A stretch of 64,000 nt of DNA from DASYKS01 sp031404815 (GCA_031404815.1 JANNIH010000005.1:105205-169204), one strand, 5' to 3'; positions 46,163-54,822 are shown, counted from the stretch's first letter. Notes: generated by a model not told the origin, from the sequence alone. Made by a program: numbers and translations.

Positions 46163-47473
46163 TCAGAAACCGAGGGTGGCGCCGAGCAGCAACGCCTGGT
46201 TCTGGTAAGTGCCGAGGAAGGGGCTCTCGCCCGGGAACGTCTTGGCCCGGGTGCGCTCCTTGAAGTCGAGGTACATGAGCGCGATGTCGGTCCTCCATTT
46301 CGCGCCCTTGTGGCCATAGCCGATCGTGAAGCCGTTGCGATCGGCGTCGGGCAGCAGCGGCCCGACCCCTTCTTCCGGCTGCGGCGTCTCGTCGAACACG
46401 AAACCGAAGCGCACTTCGCTGGTCGCACTGCGCGTCCAGCGGAGGCCGGCCCGGTAGTTCATGACGTCTTCCCAGTCCGAACGGATCGTCGAGTTCGGCA
46501 GATCGCGATTGGTGAAGCGGATCGTGGTCTCATCGAACGAGCTCCAACCGGTCCAGTTCACGTCGGTCTCGAGCAGCAGGTTGGGCGACAGCGCGAACGC
46601 GAAGCCGAGGCTCGCCATGTCGGGAAACTCGACTTCGGTCTCGATCGGCAGATTGCGGTCGTACGGCAGGCGGGTGCGCAGCACCGCGTCGAGCTGGGCG
46701 TTACCGGTCGAGATCTGAGTCAGCCGGCCGTCGCCTTCGTAATCGACCTTGACCTTGCTGCGGTAGGACAGGCCCCACGAGAAGCTGTTGTTGACTTTGT
46801 TGAGGATGCCGACGTTCCAGCCGATGCCGTTGCCCGGATCGGACTCGAGCTCAATCCCTGCGACATCGACCACCCGCTGGGTGAATGGGTTGACCGCCGG
46901 AACGCGGCGCTCGAGGACGACATCGGAGACCCGGCCGATCAGGCCGACGCCGATGCCGAACGTAGGCGTCGCCTGCCAGCCGATCGTCGGGTTGAAGTCG
47001 ACCGTCCGCACCGCGGCTTTGGTGCTGATATAGCGGCCGGAGAAGGTGTTCGCGTCCCACTCGGTGGTCAGACCGAACGGCGCGTTCACACCCAGGCCGA
47101 ACTTCCAAGTCTGGTTGATCGGTCGAACGTAGTAGCCGTGGGGGATGAACTCGGACAGAGTCTCCTGTTCGGCTTTCGAGGTCGGCCCCGGGAACGGCGC
47201 GGCGCCCTTGAACTCGGCCTTCGTACCCCGGATGTAGGTGAAACCCCCGGCGAAATCAGACTCGGTGACGAACGCCAAGCCGCCCGCGTTGTGGAACAGG
47301 AGCGACGGATCGTCAGCCTGGGCGGTGAACGCCCCTGCCATACCCATCGCTTTGCTCCCCTGCTCGAACACTCCAAAACCCGCCGCGTGCGACGGGGCTG
47401 GCGCCGCAACCGCAGCAACCAGGGCCAGAGCCCCCAGGGCTCCGCGGTAAAAAGAGATTCCTCGCCTGCGCAT
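46163..47473 (-). CDS. OmpP1/FadL-family outer-membrane transporter
   Basis: 436 residues from ATG 47473, nine bases after AGGAGG (an upstream ATG abuts it and is rejected). Signal peptide ALALVAAVAAPAPSHAA, then the FadL hatch motif AGFGVFEQGSKAMGMAGAFT, which includes the N-terminal GM-x-A-x-A sequence, and LAFVTESDFAGGFTYIRG. Repeated aromatic-ended strands (FGLTTEWDANTFSGRYIS) complete a 14-strand barrel. The C-terminus ends in Phe (LLLGATLGF), as expected for BAM targeting. It imports hydrophobic compounds such as long-chain fatty acids and is paired with the SGNH hydrolase. Confidence 0.93.
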   Translation of the reverse strand: MRRRGISFYRGALGALALVAAVAAPAPSHAAGFGVFEQGSKAMGMAGAFTAQADDPSLLFHNAGGLAFVTESDFAGGFTYIRGTKAEFKGAAPFPGPTSKAEQETLSEFIPHGYYVRPINQTWKFGLGVNAPFGLTTEWDANTFSGRYISTKAAVRTVDFNPTIGWQATPTFGIGVGLIGRVSDVVLERRVPAVNPFTQRVVDVAGIELESDPGNGIGWNVGILNKVNNSFSWGLSYRSKVKVDYEGDGRLTQISTGNAQLDAVLRTRLPYDRNLPIETEVEFPDMASLGFAFALSPNLLLETDVNWTGWSSFDETTIRFTNRDLPNSTIRSDWEDVMNYRAGLRWTRSATSEVRFGFVFDETPQPEEGVGPLLPDADRNGFTIGYGHKGAKWRTDIALMYLDFKERTRAKTFPGESPFLGTYQNQALLLGATLGF

Positions 47474-47742
47474 GCCTGTCATCCTCCTGGCAGAACCTGC
47501 CGCTATTTGCTCTTGAATGGAAGATCCTTCAATCGATCAATCGACGCAAGACCTGCTCGTTCAAAGACTTGTATTGACCTAGGCAGAGCTATGTCCGAAC
47601 GTTAGCCTACGGCCCTATAGGTGTCAACGACGTTTTCGGTCGAATCGGAGCCGCGATCGGAAGCCGGAAGACCGGGCGCCCCGCCAACCCCTCTCGCAGG
47701 CGAGGCCCCGCACAGGTAGACTCTCACCCAGAGGGGAGCCTT
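47474..47742. other. Intergenic region between FadL and YbjN genes
   Basis: 269 bases. A short repeated ATCGATCAATCGACG-type stretch near 47532-47547 is visible. No credible gene or clear promoter pair. Confidence 0.3.
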
Positions 47743-48270
47743 ATGCCCGAAAAGCACGCGATCCACGAGGAGACCTTTCGCCGGGTCCGCGAGTACCTGT
47801 CGGAGTTTTTCGACGATCCCTATTGTGATCCCGAGGAGGGGCATTTCTACGTCCGCTACGGCACGACCGTGCTCGAAATCTCGGTCGAGCCCATCGGTTC
47901 CGACGAGGTGGTGGTGCGGATCATGTCTTACTGCGTCCAGGGCGTGGACACCGCCGACGACCTTCTGCTCGGCCTGCTCGAGCTGAACCATAATCTGGCC
48001 CTCGGCCATTTTTCGTTGGTCGATAACGACGTCTACTTCTCACACTCTCTGCTCGGCCGCGACCTCACCCCACGCGACCTGCTGCGCGTGATCACCGCGG
48101 TCGCCGATATCGCCGACGACTACGACGATCGGATCGTCGCCAAATACGGCGGCCAGACCGCGCTCGAACGGATCCAGCACACCGGCGGTCCGCGCCGTCG
48201 GCGGGGCGAGACCGGAGAGTTCGACCGGCTGAACGAAACCGGGGAGTTCGAGAAGCTGATCGACGATTAA
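47743..48270 (+). CDS. YbjN-domain protein
   Basis: 175 residues; GGGGAG upstream of ATG 47743. The fold reads FRRVREYLSEFFDDPYCDPE, HFYVRYGTTVLEISVEPIGS, VVVRIMSYCVQGVDTADDLL, LLELNHNLALGHFSLVDNDV and YFSHSLLGRDLTPRDLLRVI: the YbjN/type-III-chaperone-like alpha/beta fold seen in stress-related or protein-binding proteins. The C-terminus has two copies of E-T-G-E-F (TGEFDRLNETGEFEKL). It appears monocistronic. Function unknown. Confidence 0.75.
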   Translation: MPEKHAIHEETFRRVREYLSEFFDDPYCDPEEGHFYVRYGTTVLEISVEPIGSDEVVVRIMSYCVQGVDTADDLLLGLLELNHNLALGHFSLVDNDVYFSHSLLGRDLTPRDLLRVITAVADIADDYDDRIVAKYGGQTALERIQHTGGPRRRRGETGEFDRLNETGEFEKLIDD

Positions 48271-48310
48271 GGGGCTTCGGATCTGTCCCCAAGCGCACGG
48301 CTCGCCGCCT

Positions 48311-48580
48311 CGGAATGGCGCCATCGCCTCCGTATGGCGGCGATCGCCTCCGTATAGCGGCCATCGCTTCCGTAGGGCGGCGATCGCTGCTGGATAGCGA
48401 CGATCGCCCTCCAGGTGGCCGCTAGCGGCGGTGGCTGGCGGCTATCCGCTCCATATCGCGGCTATTGCCTTACCGTTTGCGACGATCGTCGGCGGACCGC
48501 CGCCAGCCGGCTATTAACAACGGCCATCCGCTCCGTATCGCCGCTTTCCAGCGCGGATAGCCGCTCTACAGCTCGGAATC
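48311..48580. repeat. Degenerate 20-21 bp tandem repeats
   Basis: About a dozen units resembling GCGGCGATCGCCTCCGTATA, e.g. at 48337-48357 (GGCGATCGCCTCCGTATAGC), 48357-48377 (GCGGCCATCGCTTCCGTAGG), 48377-48397, 48417-48437, 48439-48458 (GCGGCTATCCGCTCCATATC) and 48522-48540. Spacing drifts between 18 and 23. There is no open frame of note. It lies between the YbjN gene and an unknown operon. Confidence 0.75.
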
Positions 48581-48716
48581 GGAGGTTCGGAGGCGTGGCT
48601 GGGCTCTGGGCCGCCGAAAGCGCCGCGGCGCCAGGGCGACACCCCGAAAGAAAGTGCATGCCCCATTTGCGCCGGCGAGAAGGACGCCGAGAAGCTGCCG
48701 GCGCGTCGCCAGAACC

Positions 48717-49118
48717 TCAGTTTGTATTGCGGACCGAAGCGCCGGAAGTCGGTTCATCGGGTGCCGAGCCGATCCGGAAGTCGAGCGCGGCGATCTTGCC
48801 GCTCAAATCATCCGCAAGCGTTGCGAGGTCTCGGCAGAGCGCGCTCTCTTCCGGGGAGACGATCGCATGGTAGGGAGTGGCGGCCAGGGCGCGAAGAGAC
48901 TGCGTGGTGTGCCATAGATCATCGACGACGGCGCGGGCGCCGACGACCACGAACGGCTCTTGGTAGCCCGGCCCCTGCTCGAATTCGAGAGCAACCTCCA
49001 CCAACTGTTCGAACTTCGCTTCGAGCCAACGACGCAGTTCCGGCCGCGCGAAATTGACCATCACCGATTCTCGCAAGGGCGCCAACTCGGCCCAGCGGCG
49101 CCTGAAGGTGGCGCTCAT
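48717..49118 (-). CDS. Hypothetical helical protein, third gene of unknown operon
   Basis: 133 residues from ATG 49118 (MSATFRRRWAELAPLRESVM). Mostly helical with a charged surface (RPELRRWLEAKFEQLVEVAL, ESALCRDLATLADDLSGKIA). ATG overlaps the TGA of the previous gene (ATGA), strong evidence that it is translated. No family recognised. Confidence 0.55.
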   Translation of the reverse strand: MSATFRRRWAELAPLRESVMVNFARPELRRWLEAKFEQLVEVALEFEQGPGYQEPFVVVGARAVVDDLWHTTQSLRALAATPYHAIVSPEESALCRDLATLADDLSGKIAALDFRIGSAPDEPTSGASVRNTN

Positions 49119-49423
49119 GTCTCCTCGTCGGCCGGCTCTGCGCCTTCGTCCCATCGATGGGCGGAAACCTCCCAGATCAACGCCCACCCGGCATCGGTCG
49201 CCGGAATCCAGACGGTGACCTCGTGGTCGGCGATCGAGCAGAAGGCTGGACAGTCCACCTTCCACCCAGCGACTGCGATCAGGTCGGCGATCGCCAGCGA
49301 TTCCTGGCGCGATCGGGTCGCGAAGCGTCGCTTCAAGGCTCTTTCGTCTTGGGTGAACACCCAGAACGGCGGAGTTGTTGGGTCGCCCTCGTGATGAGAG
49401 GCACTTATCAGGATGCCCGGCAT
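49115..49423 (-). CDS. Hypothetical protein, second gene of unknown operon
   Basis: 102 residues from ATG 49423 (MPGILISASHHEGDPTTPPF). The body alternates strands and helices (WVFTQDERALKRRFATRSRQ, ITDLIAVAGWK-type helix, VTVWIPATDAGWALIWEVSA) and has an acidic end. It overlaps the 3' end of the upstream TPR gene and the start of the downstream gene, consistent with tight coupling. No family recognised. Confidence 0.55.
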   Translation of the reverse strand: MPGILISASHHEGDPTTPPFWVFTQDERALKRRFATRSRQESLAIADLIAVAGWKVDCPAFCSIADHEVTVWIPATDAGWALIWEVSAHRWDEGAEPADEET

Positions 49424-49839
49424 GGCTTCTCCTCGGCTCCCGCCTGCGCAGTTTGACGCCGCGCCCGTCGCCGCCGGCGGACCAGCTCCAGGTATGGGCC
49501 TGGGTCCTCGGCGCCTGGGGAAATGAGGGCCGCAAAGACCCGGAGCTGCAGCAAGGCCCCTTGGGGCAGCGGGTCGATCTTCAGAAGGTCCAGGAGCCGC
49601 TCGGCGAGCTCCGGCAGGATTCTTCCCCGGCCTTGATGAAGGAGCACGGCGCCCAGTTCGAGGTAGGCGTCCGCCGCTGCCAGAACATCGCCGGCCGAGC
49701 GCCAGGTTCCGGCAGCCTGCCCGAACAGCCTCGCCGCCCCTTCGAGGTCGCCCTGGTCGCGCGCATGCTCGGCGCGGGCGAAGAGTTCCCCGGCCGACCG
49801 ACGGAGTCGGGAGAGCTCGTGATCCCCGAGAGGCGTCAC
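49408..49839 (-). CDS. TPR-like protein, first gene of unknown operon
   Basis: 143 residues from GTG 49839 (VTPLGDHELSRLRRSAGELF). Two to three helical repeats (EHARDQGDLEGAARLFGQAA, DVLAAADAYLELGAVLLHQG) and a basic tail (LVRRRRRARRQTAQAG). The frame is open to ATG 49998, but that extension is compositionally poor, and GGAG near the GTG favours the shorter form. The operon faces away from the XRE/TPR gene at 50195. Confidence 0.5.
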   Translation of the reverse strand: MTPLGDHELSRLRRSAGELFARAEHARDQGDLEGAARLFGQAAGTWRSAGDVLAAADAYLELGAVLLHQGRGRILPELAERLLDLLKIDPLPQGALLQLRVFAALISPGAEDPGPYLELVRRRRRARRQTAQAGAEEKPCRAS

Positions 49840-50194
49840 GCGGCCCGCTCCGCCGGATCCATGGACCGCCAGGCGAGTCGGAAAAAGGGCGAATGCGCCG
49901 GTGTCGGCGCCGACGCATTCGCTAGTCCCCCGGGTGTGAGAGGGGGTGAGTGAAGCCCGGGGGTGAAAGGAGTGTGCATGCGCAAAAGCGTAGGGCACAC
50001 TTTCTACGCGTAGAGCAAGTGTTATTGAACGACTTCATCCGGATGCAGTTCGGCGGATTTCTGCGGCACTTTTTACTCAGAACGGCGCCTCCCAGGCCGG
50101 AAATGCCCCTGCCGACGGCATCCTCGTTTCTTGGTTGTCACGATGGAGCTATGCTAGACACCCTTGCTTAGAGAACCTCTATAGGAGATGCCCG
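49840..50194. other. Divergent upstream region of the XRE/TPR gene
   Basis: 355 bases between divergent genes, no credible gene. Near 50149-50160, GGAGCTATGCTAGAC weakly resembles the GACTATGCCG portion of the element at 52086-52144, 30-40 bases before the start. Confidence 0.35.
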
Positions 50195-51679
50195 ATGCCT
50201 CATCCGGTCGATTGGCTGACCAACGCCGCGCTGCGCCTGATCCGAGAAGCGCTCGGTTGGGATCAAAAGGAGCTTGCGGCGATGGCGGGGGTGTCGCCGG
50301 CTACGATCAGCGACTACGAGCTGGGCCGCCACACTGAGCCGCTGGAACGCGAACGGCTCGATCAGCTGGCGGCTCTGATGGGCGCGCCGAAAGCGGCGGT
50401 CGAGATCGCGCTCGGCGCCCTGGAAGCGATCCGATCGATCGTCGGCGCAGGCGCTTTGGACACCGAGCTTGCCCTTCCGCAAGAGCTGCGCGAGGTGTTG
50501 GAGCTGGCGGCGGCGAAGATCTGGAGGATGCGGCGGCAGAATCTCGAATCGGTAAGTCACGATCTCCTGCTCGAAGCTGCGCGCTCGCAGGCGGCGGTGG
50601 TGTGGGCAGCCCTCCAACGATTGTCGGACGATGACCGCCGCTTCCTGCTGGACCACACGCCGGGTTATGCCTCCTGGGCGACAGTGGAACGCCTGGCGCA
50701 CGAGAGCAGGCGCGCGGCGGCGCGCAGTGTCAAAGACGCGCTGGAGCTGGGCGAGCTGGCCGTCTGGACGTCTGATCACGTGCCCGGCCCCCCGGCGCTC
50801 CAGGCGGCGGCCAAGGAATATGCCTGGTGCCATTGGGCCAACGCCAAGCGGGTGAAAGGCTGGCACGCCGAGGCGGCGTCCACTTTCGCCCGGGCGAAGA
50901 AAGAAGCGCAGTGCGCAAGCCCGTTGGGGATGTCGCCGTTTTCGCGGGCGCGGATGTTGGTTCTTGAGGCGTCGTTGTGGCGCGACCAGCGCCAGTTCGA
51001 TGAGGCGTTGAAGCTTTCAGACCAGGCGCTGGCGGTCGCCCTCCCATCGGAGCTCGGCATGCTCTGGCTCAACCGGGCGGCGATCCTTGAACAGAGCGGC
51101 GACGCGGAAGCGGCCCTCTCGGCGCTCCGGGAAGCGCATGCCCACCTCGACGACACGAGCGAACCTCGGGATCTTTGGGGCGTACGGTTCAACCTGGCCG
51201 CGTGCCTGCTCGACCTGGGGCGCGCGGAGGAAGCGGCGACCTTACTGCCCGGTGTGCGCATCCTGGTTGAAGCGCGGCGGGACACGATGGACCTGGTCCG
51301 CCTCAACTGGCTGGAGGGGCGTACCGCCCTGGCGTTCGGTGACTTCCAGGTTGCCGCGACGGTACTGGAACGAGTGTGGCAAGAGTTTACGACGCGAAGG
51401 ATCAACCACGATGCCGGGCTCTCGGCGCTCAACCTCGCCGAATGCTTTCTGGCGGCCGGCCGGCACGCGGAAACGCGTGTGCTCGCCCGCAAGGCCGCCG
51501 GGATTTTTCGGGAGCTCGATATCGAGAAGGATGAGCTCGCGGCGGTGCGCCTGTTTCTCGCCTCGGCCGAGTTGGAACGGGCGACCGCCGAGCAGGCACG
51601 CCTCGCCTACCGCGCCCTCGCCGCCGACAGGGCGCAGCGAGGGTACACCCTCGCCGCGCCAGGCCTGGAGATCAGTTAA
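50195..51679 (+). CDS. XRE-HTH/TPR regulator 1
   Basis: 494 residues from ATG 50195 (AGGAG eight bases upstream). An N-terminal XRE helix-turn-helix (about 8-62: LRLIREALGWDQKELAAMAG, VSPATISDYELGR) is followed by a charged linker and a TPR superhelix (about 150-490): FSRARMLVLEASLWRDQRQF, LWLNRAAILEQSGDAEAALS, GVRFNLAACLLDLGRAEEAA, LVRLNWLEGRTALAFGDFQV and ALNLAECFLAAGRHAETRVL. HTH plus TPR is the plan of RRNPP-type peptide-responsive regulators, but those are known from Firmicutes, so this is analogy. Convergent with the Cys/DPxG peptide gene (7-base gap). Confidence 0.85.
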   Translation: MPHPVDWLTNAALRLIREALGWDQKELAAMAGVSPATISDYELGRHTEPLERERLDQLAALMGAPKAAVEIALGALEAIRSIVGAGALDTELALPQELREVLELAAAKIWRMRRQNLESVSHDLLLEAARSQAAVVWAALQRLSDDDRRFLLDHTPGYASWATVERLAHESRRAAARSVKDALELGELAVWTSDHVPGPPALQAAAKEYAWCHWANAKRVKGWHAEAASTFARAKKEAQCASPLGMSPFSRARMLVLEASLWRDQRQFDEALKLSDQALAVALPSELGMLWLNRAAILEQSGDAEAALSALREAHAHLDDTSEPRDLWGVRFNLAACLLDLGRAEEAATLLPGVRILVEARRDTMDLVRLNWLEGRTALAFGDFQVAATVLERVWQEFTTRRINHDAGLSALNLAECFLAAGRHAETRVLARKAAGIFRELDIEKDELAAVRLFLASAELERATAEQARLAYRALAADRAQRGYTLAAPGLEIS

Positions 51680-51686
51680 TGAGCTT

Positions 51687-52058
51687 TCATTGCCCGCAGT
51701 TGCCGTGGGGATCGATCCCGCAGCCTTCTTCGCGCGGCAGGACGGCGCTGTCGCGGCACCCGCCATTTGGATCGATGATGCAGCCCGAATGTGCCCAAAT
51801 CGGCGCTGCCGCGCATTTGCCACCGGGGTCGATCCCACAGCCTTCTTCGCGTGGCAGTGCGCCGTTGCCGTTCCGGCAGTCACCATTTGGATCGAGGATG
51901 CAGCCCGAAACAGCCCAGAGGCGGACCAACACCTCCAGCCAGTCGGTGATTCGGAAGCCGCCTCCCCCCGGCGCGGCGAGCGCGGGCGGGTTGGGGGTCA
52001 TGAGGAAGAGGAAGACGAGGGCGAAGGGGACGGCGAAGCGACGGAGCGTTCGGGTCAC
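51687..52058 (-). CDS. Secreted Cys/DPxG-repeat peptide (copy 3)
   Basis: 123 residues from GTG 52058, with AAGGAGG six bases upstream. Signal peptide RFAVPFALVFLFLMTPNPPA then LAA|P. The mature part has four G-C-x-I-x-type motifs: GCILDPNGDC, GCGIDPGGKC, GCIIDPNGGC and GCGIDPHGNC, each a Cys pair around D-P-x-G, in two tandem near-duplicates (LPREEGCGIDP twice). Eight Cys in pairs suggest disulfides or metal binding. It lies between two XRE/TPR regulators, divergent from the second with 83 bases between starts. Likely an exported effector or signal; function unknown. Confidence 0.75.
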   Translation of the reverse strand: MTRTLRRFAVPFALVFLFLMTPNPPALAAPGGGGFRITDWLEVLVRLWAVSGCILDPNGDCRNGNGALPREEGCGIDPGGKCAAAPIWAHSGCIIDPNGGCRDSAVLPREEGCGIDPHGNCGQ

Positions 52059-52085
52059 GGCGAGCCTCCTTGGGTTGGGATTTCC

Positions 52086-52144
52086 ACCCGATTAATCGGG
52101 TAAAGAGACTATGCCGAACATCGTTTACGGGAGAGTGTCCTATG
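52086..52144 (+). promoter_or_regulatory. Palindrome and conserved leader before XRE/TPR regulator 2
   Basis: ACCCGATT and AATCGGGT (52086-52101) make a perfect 16-bp palindrome midway between the divergent starts at 52058 and 52142. Just right of it, CGGGTAAAGAGACTATGCCG and then a GGGAGAG ribosome site match the upstream region of the ADOP permease gene (58820-58875). It is a good candidate operator-promoter for both divergent genes. Confidence 0.65.
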
Positions 52145-53599
52145 AATGGGACGACGAAGAGGGCCAAGGGGAAGAGTCTGCGCCCGCCGAACGATTTGAA
52201 GCCGGCGTTTGAGCGGGTCCCCGGCCTGGACCTCGGGCGGTCGATCAAGCGGTTTCGAGTCTCGCTGGGATTGACGCAAGCCGAGATGAGCGAAGTCACC
52301 GGCGTCAACCGCGCGAACCTCTCCGCGTATGAAAGGGGCCGGCTCCACCCGCGGGCCGCGACCCTCGCGCGCATCCAGGCGGCGGGCTCTCGGCCGCCGA
52401 CCTACACCGGGGAGCCGACGGTTGAGCGCACGATCGCCGAACTGGAGCGGGAGGTGGCCGAAGCGGCGCTCGGCGAGGTCGAGGCGTGGCTGGCGGGCGG
52501 CGAAGAGGGTGCCAGGGCCGAGAACCAGCGCTCGTTCGCCCGGCGGCTCTGGCAGAAGCTCGCCCCCTTGTTGGAACGTGATCGAATCAAGCTGGTCGAT
52601 CGCTCCCCCGCATTTCAGACCTGGGCGTTCGTCGAGCGGCTCGCCCACGAGAGCAAGCGGGAGGCGGCGCGCGATGCGGACGAAGCCCTTGTTCTCGCCG
52701 GGTTGGCTTTCCGCGTGGCCGAAAAGATCGCCGCTTCAGCGTTCGGCGCGGCAGCCCGGGAGTACGCTTGGGTCTACCTGGCCAACGCCTACCGGGTGCA
52801 AGGGGACCACGACGCGGCGAAAGGTGCGATCGCCGCCGCGAAGCGCGAAGCTGCGGTCGGCGGCGCGTCGCCGTTCTCCCGCGCCCGGCTCCTGGACTGC
52901 GAAGCTTCATTCTTCCGCGAGCGACGCGAATTCTGCGCAGCGCTCAAGCTGCACGGGAAGGCGCTGGGGCTTGCCCAGCCCGACGAGCACGGTTTCCTCG
53001 AATTGAACCTTTCCGCCACTCTTGAGGTTGCCGGTCGCACCGAAGAATCGATCGACGCCTTGCGCCGCGCCGTCGAAGCGCTCGAAGGCCAGCCCCACGG
53101 CCCGGACAACCCGCCGCGCCTACGGTGGGGCGCGCTGTTCAACCTGGCCGTCAACCTGTTCGATCTGGAGCGCCCGGCCGAGGCGGAAGAGTTGCTCCCG
53201 GAGGTCCGGGCACTGGTCGAGCCCGGCAACGACCTGGACCGGCTGCGGCTGCGCTGGCTGGAAGCGAAGTCCGCGGCGGCTGCGGGCCGCCGGGACGAAG
53301 CGATCTCCATCCTGGTCGAGGTAAAGCAGGCCTTCGAGGACAGGGGGCTGGGCTACGACGCCGCGCTCGCCGCCCTCGAAGCCTCGGCCTGGCTGCTCGA
53401 TCAGGGCCGAACCGCGGAAGCCCGAACGCTGATCGAAGAGTCGCAGCCGACCTTCGCCGCCTTGAAGATCCACCGCGAATGGATCGCCTCGATCGCGCTC
53501 TTCGCCGAGTCCCTGCGCCAGGAGACGGCGACCGCCGAAGAAGCCCGGCTTCTCCTTCGCGCCCTACAACAGGGCAAGGCGAAAATAGGCGGCGGCTAG
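52142..53599 (+). CDS. XRE-HTH/TPR regulator 2
   Basis: 485 residues from ATG 52142 (GGGAGAG upstream). XRE helix-turn-helix at about 33-85 (SIKRFRVSLGLTQAEMSEVT, GVNRANLSAYERGR) after a basic N-terminal extension, then the same TPR scaffold as regulator 1: FSRARLLDCEASFFRERREF, GALFNLAVNLFDLERPAEAE, LRLRWLEAKSAAAAGRRDEA, ALAALEASAWLLDQGRTAEA and a terminal QETATAEEARLLLRALQQG. Probably senses a ligand through the TPRs and controls the divergent peptide gene and/or the permease cluster. Inference from layout. Confidence 0.85.
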   Translation: MNGTTKRAKGKSLRPPNDLKPAFERVPGLDLGRSIKRFRVSLGLTQAEMSEVTGVNRANLSAYERGRLHPRAATLARIQAAGSRPPTYTGEPTVERTIAELEREVAEAALGEVEAWLAGGEEGARAENQRSFARRLWQKLAPLLERDRIKLVDRSPAFQTWAFVERLAHESKREAARDADEALVLAGLAFRVAEKIAASAFGAAAREYAWVYLANAYRVQGDHDAAKGAIAAAKREAAVGGASPFSRARLLDCEASFFRERREFCAALKLHGKALGLAQPDEHGFLELNLSATLEVAGRTEESIDALRRAVEALEGQPHGPDNPPRLRWGALFNLAVNLFDLERPAEAEELLPEVRALVEPGNDLDRLRLRWLEAKSAAAAGRRDEAISILVEVKQAFEDRGLGYDAALAALEASAWLLDQGRTAEARTLIEESQPTFAALKIHREWIASIALFAESLRQETATAEEARLLLRALQQGKAKIGGG

Positions 53600-53697
53600 G
53601 AGCTTTCTTCCTTACGCCGCATCTTCCTCTTTCGGGTGTCGCGGCCTGACTTCAAGGGCACTTGCAACACCCTCAGAAATTGACTTAAGCTTCGCGC

Positions 53698-54822
53698 GTG
53701 GACCGAAATACCAGAGAAAGCCTGAAGGGCACCGGCTACGAACGAGTGCTGCGGGGATTTGCCGGCCTCATCCTCTTTGGCCTGCTGTCGGCCGGGCCTT
53801 CGGCGGGCGCCGCCGGAGGGGTCCAGGCCCCTGTGAGTCTGGAAGGCGCCTGGCAAGACCCGGCGGAGCCCGGTCACCTTCTCGGTTTCAACGGCGGGAA
53901 GATCAACGAGAGCCAAGGGGGTAGAATCGTCCGGGTCACCAAGCTCTTGAACGTCCAGGGCGCCCGGCTTCAAGTCTGTGAATTCGGCGAGGACGCCTAC
54001 CCTGAGGCGCGAGTAGAAGGTGACCGGCTGGCTTGGCGCGAGTCCCCCGAGGGGCCGGTGACGGAGTTTCACCGCCTGCCCGTCTGGCCGGCGGCGCTGG
54101 ACCTTAAACCGCTGCGCCTTCCCGAGCCGAAACCCCTGCCGCTGAGCCGGGTGATGGAAATCCAAAGCGAGCTCTATCGCCGCCTCAAGCAAGATCAGGC
54201 CACGATACGGCGAAAAGGTACGAAGATCCCTGGAATGGCTTTGGATTCCGCAGCCCTCCATCAGATTCAGGTGAGTGGGGAAAACACAGCCTACCTGCGG
54301 TCGCTCGTCCTTGAGGTGGGGTGGATCGACGTTCTTAGGTTCAGCTACCCGACCGCCGTCGCGGCTTTTCTGATCGTCCAACACAGCATGGACCTGCCGC
54401 TGATGCTGGCTGCGATCCCCGAAATCGAAAAGTCGACAGGCCCCATGGGCCTCATCGGCGACGACTATCCGCTACTAGTCGACCGCACCCGCCTGCTCCA
54501 AGGAGAACGCCAGATCTATGGAACCCAGGTCGGCCGTCAAGCCGACGGCAAGCCCCTCGTTTTGCCCATCGTGGACCGACAAAATCTCGATGAGATCCGC
54601 GGCATCTTGGGAATGATCCCTCCGACCGCGCTTGAGTACCTGCGCGTTCTTGGCGGGGACGATCAGGTTCGCTTCAGCGAAGCCTGTCAGGAAGCGCCAA
54701 CCTCAACCGCTGTTCAAACGCTCCGTCAGCACGGCCGACCCGGTGTAGTCGGCTGCTGCGTCGACCGCGGGCAACACTGGGAAAGATACGGTACCGCTAT
54801 CCGGTCTCGTAAAGCTCGGTGA
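53698..54822 (+). CDS. Secreted DUF6624-like protein
   Basis: 374 residues from GTG 53698. Signal peptide FAGLILFGLLSAGPSAGAA. Residues ~180-330 match the DUF6624 pattern: a long helix region, SYPTAVAAFLIVQHSMDLPL, DDYPLLVDRTRLLQGERQIY and GTQVGRQADGKPLVLPIVDR. The N-terminal ~100 residues form an additional beta-rich domain (LEGAWQDPAEPGHLLGFNGG). GTG 53746 is an alternative start nearer the signal peptide. The 3' end overlaps the convergent ATP-grasp gene by 26 bases. Function unknown; such proteins often accompany peptide gene clusters. Confidence 0.65.
   Translation: MDRNTRESLKGTGYERVLRGFAGLILFGLLSAGPSAGAAGGVQAPVSLEGAWQDPAEPGHLLGFNGGKINESQGGRIVRVTKLLNVQGARLQVCEFGEDAYPEARVEGDRLAWRESPEGPVTEFHRLPVWPAALDLKPLRLPEPKPLPLSRVMEIQSELYRRLKQDQATIRRKGTKIPGMALDSAALHQIQVSGENTAYLRSLVLEVGWIDVLRFSYPTAVAAFLIVQHSMDLPLMLAAIPEIEKSTGPMGLIGDDYPLLVDRTRLLQGERQIYGTQVGRQADGKPLVLPIVDRQNLDEIRGILGMIPPTALEYLRVLGGDDQVRFSEACQEAPTSTAVQTLRQHGRPGVVGCCVDRGQHWERYGTAIRSRKAR

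Noticed and set aside
49408..49998. Full-length 196-residue form of the TPR-like protein
   Set aside because: The first 53 residues look non-coding and no ribosome site precedes ATG 49998.
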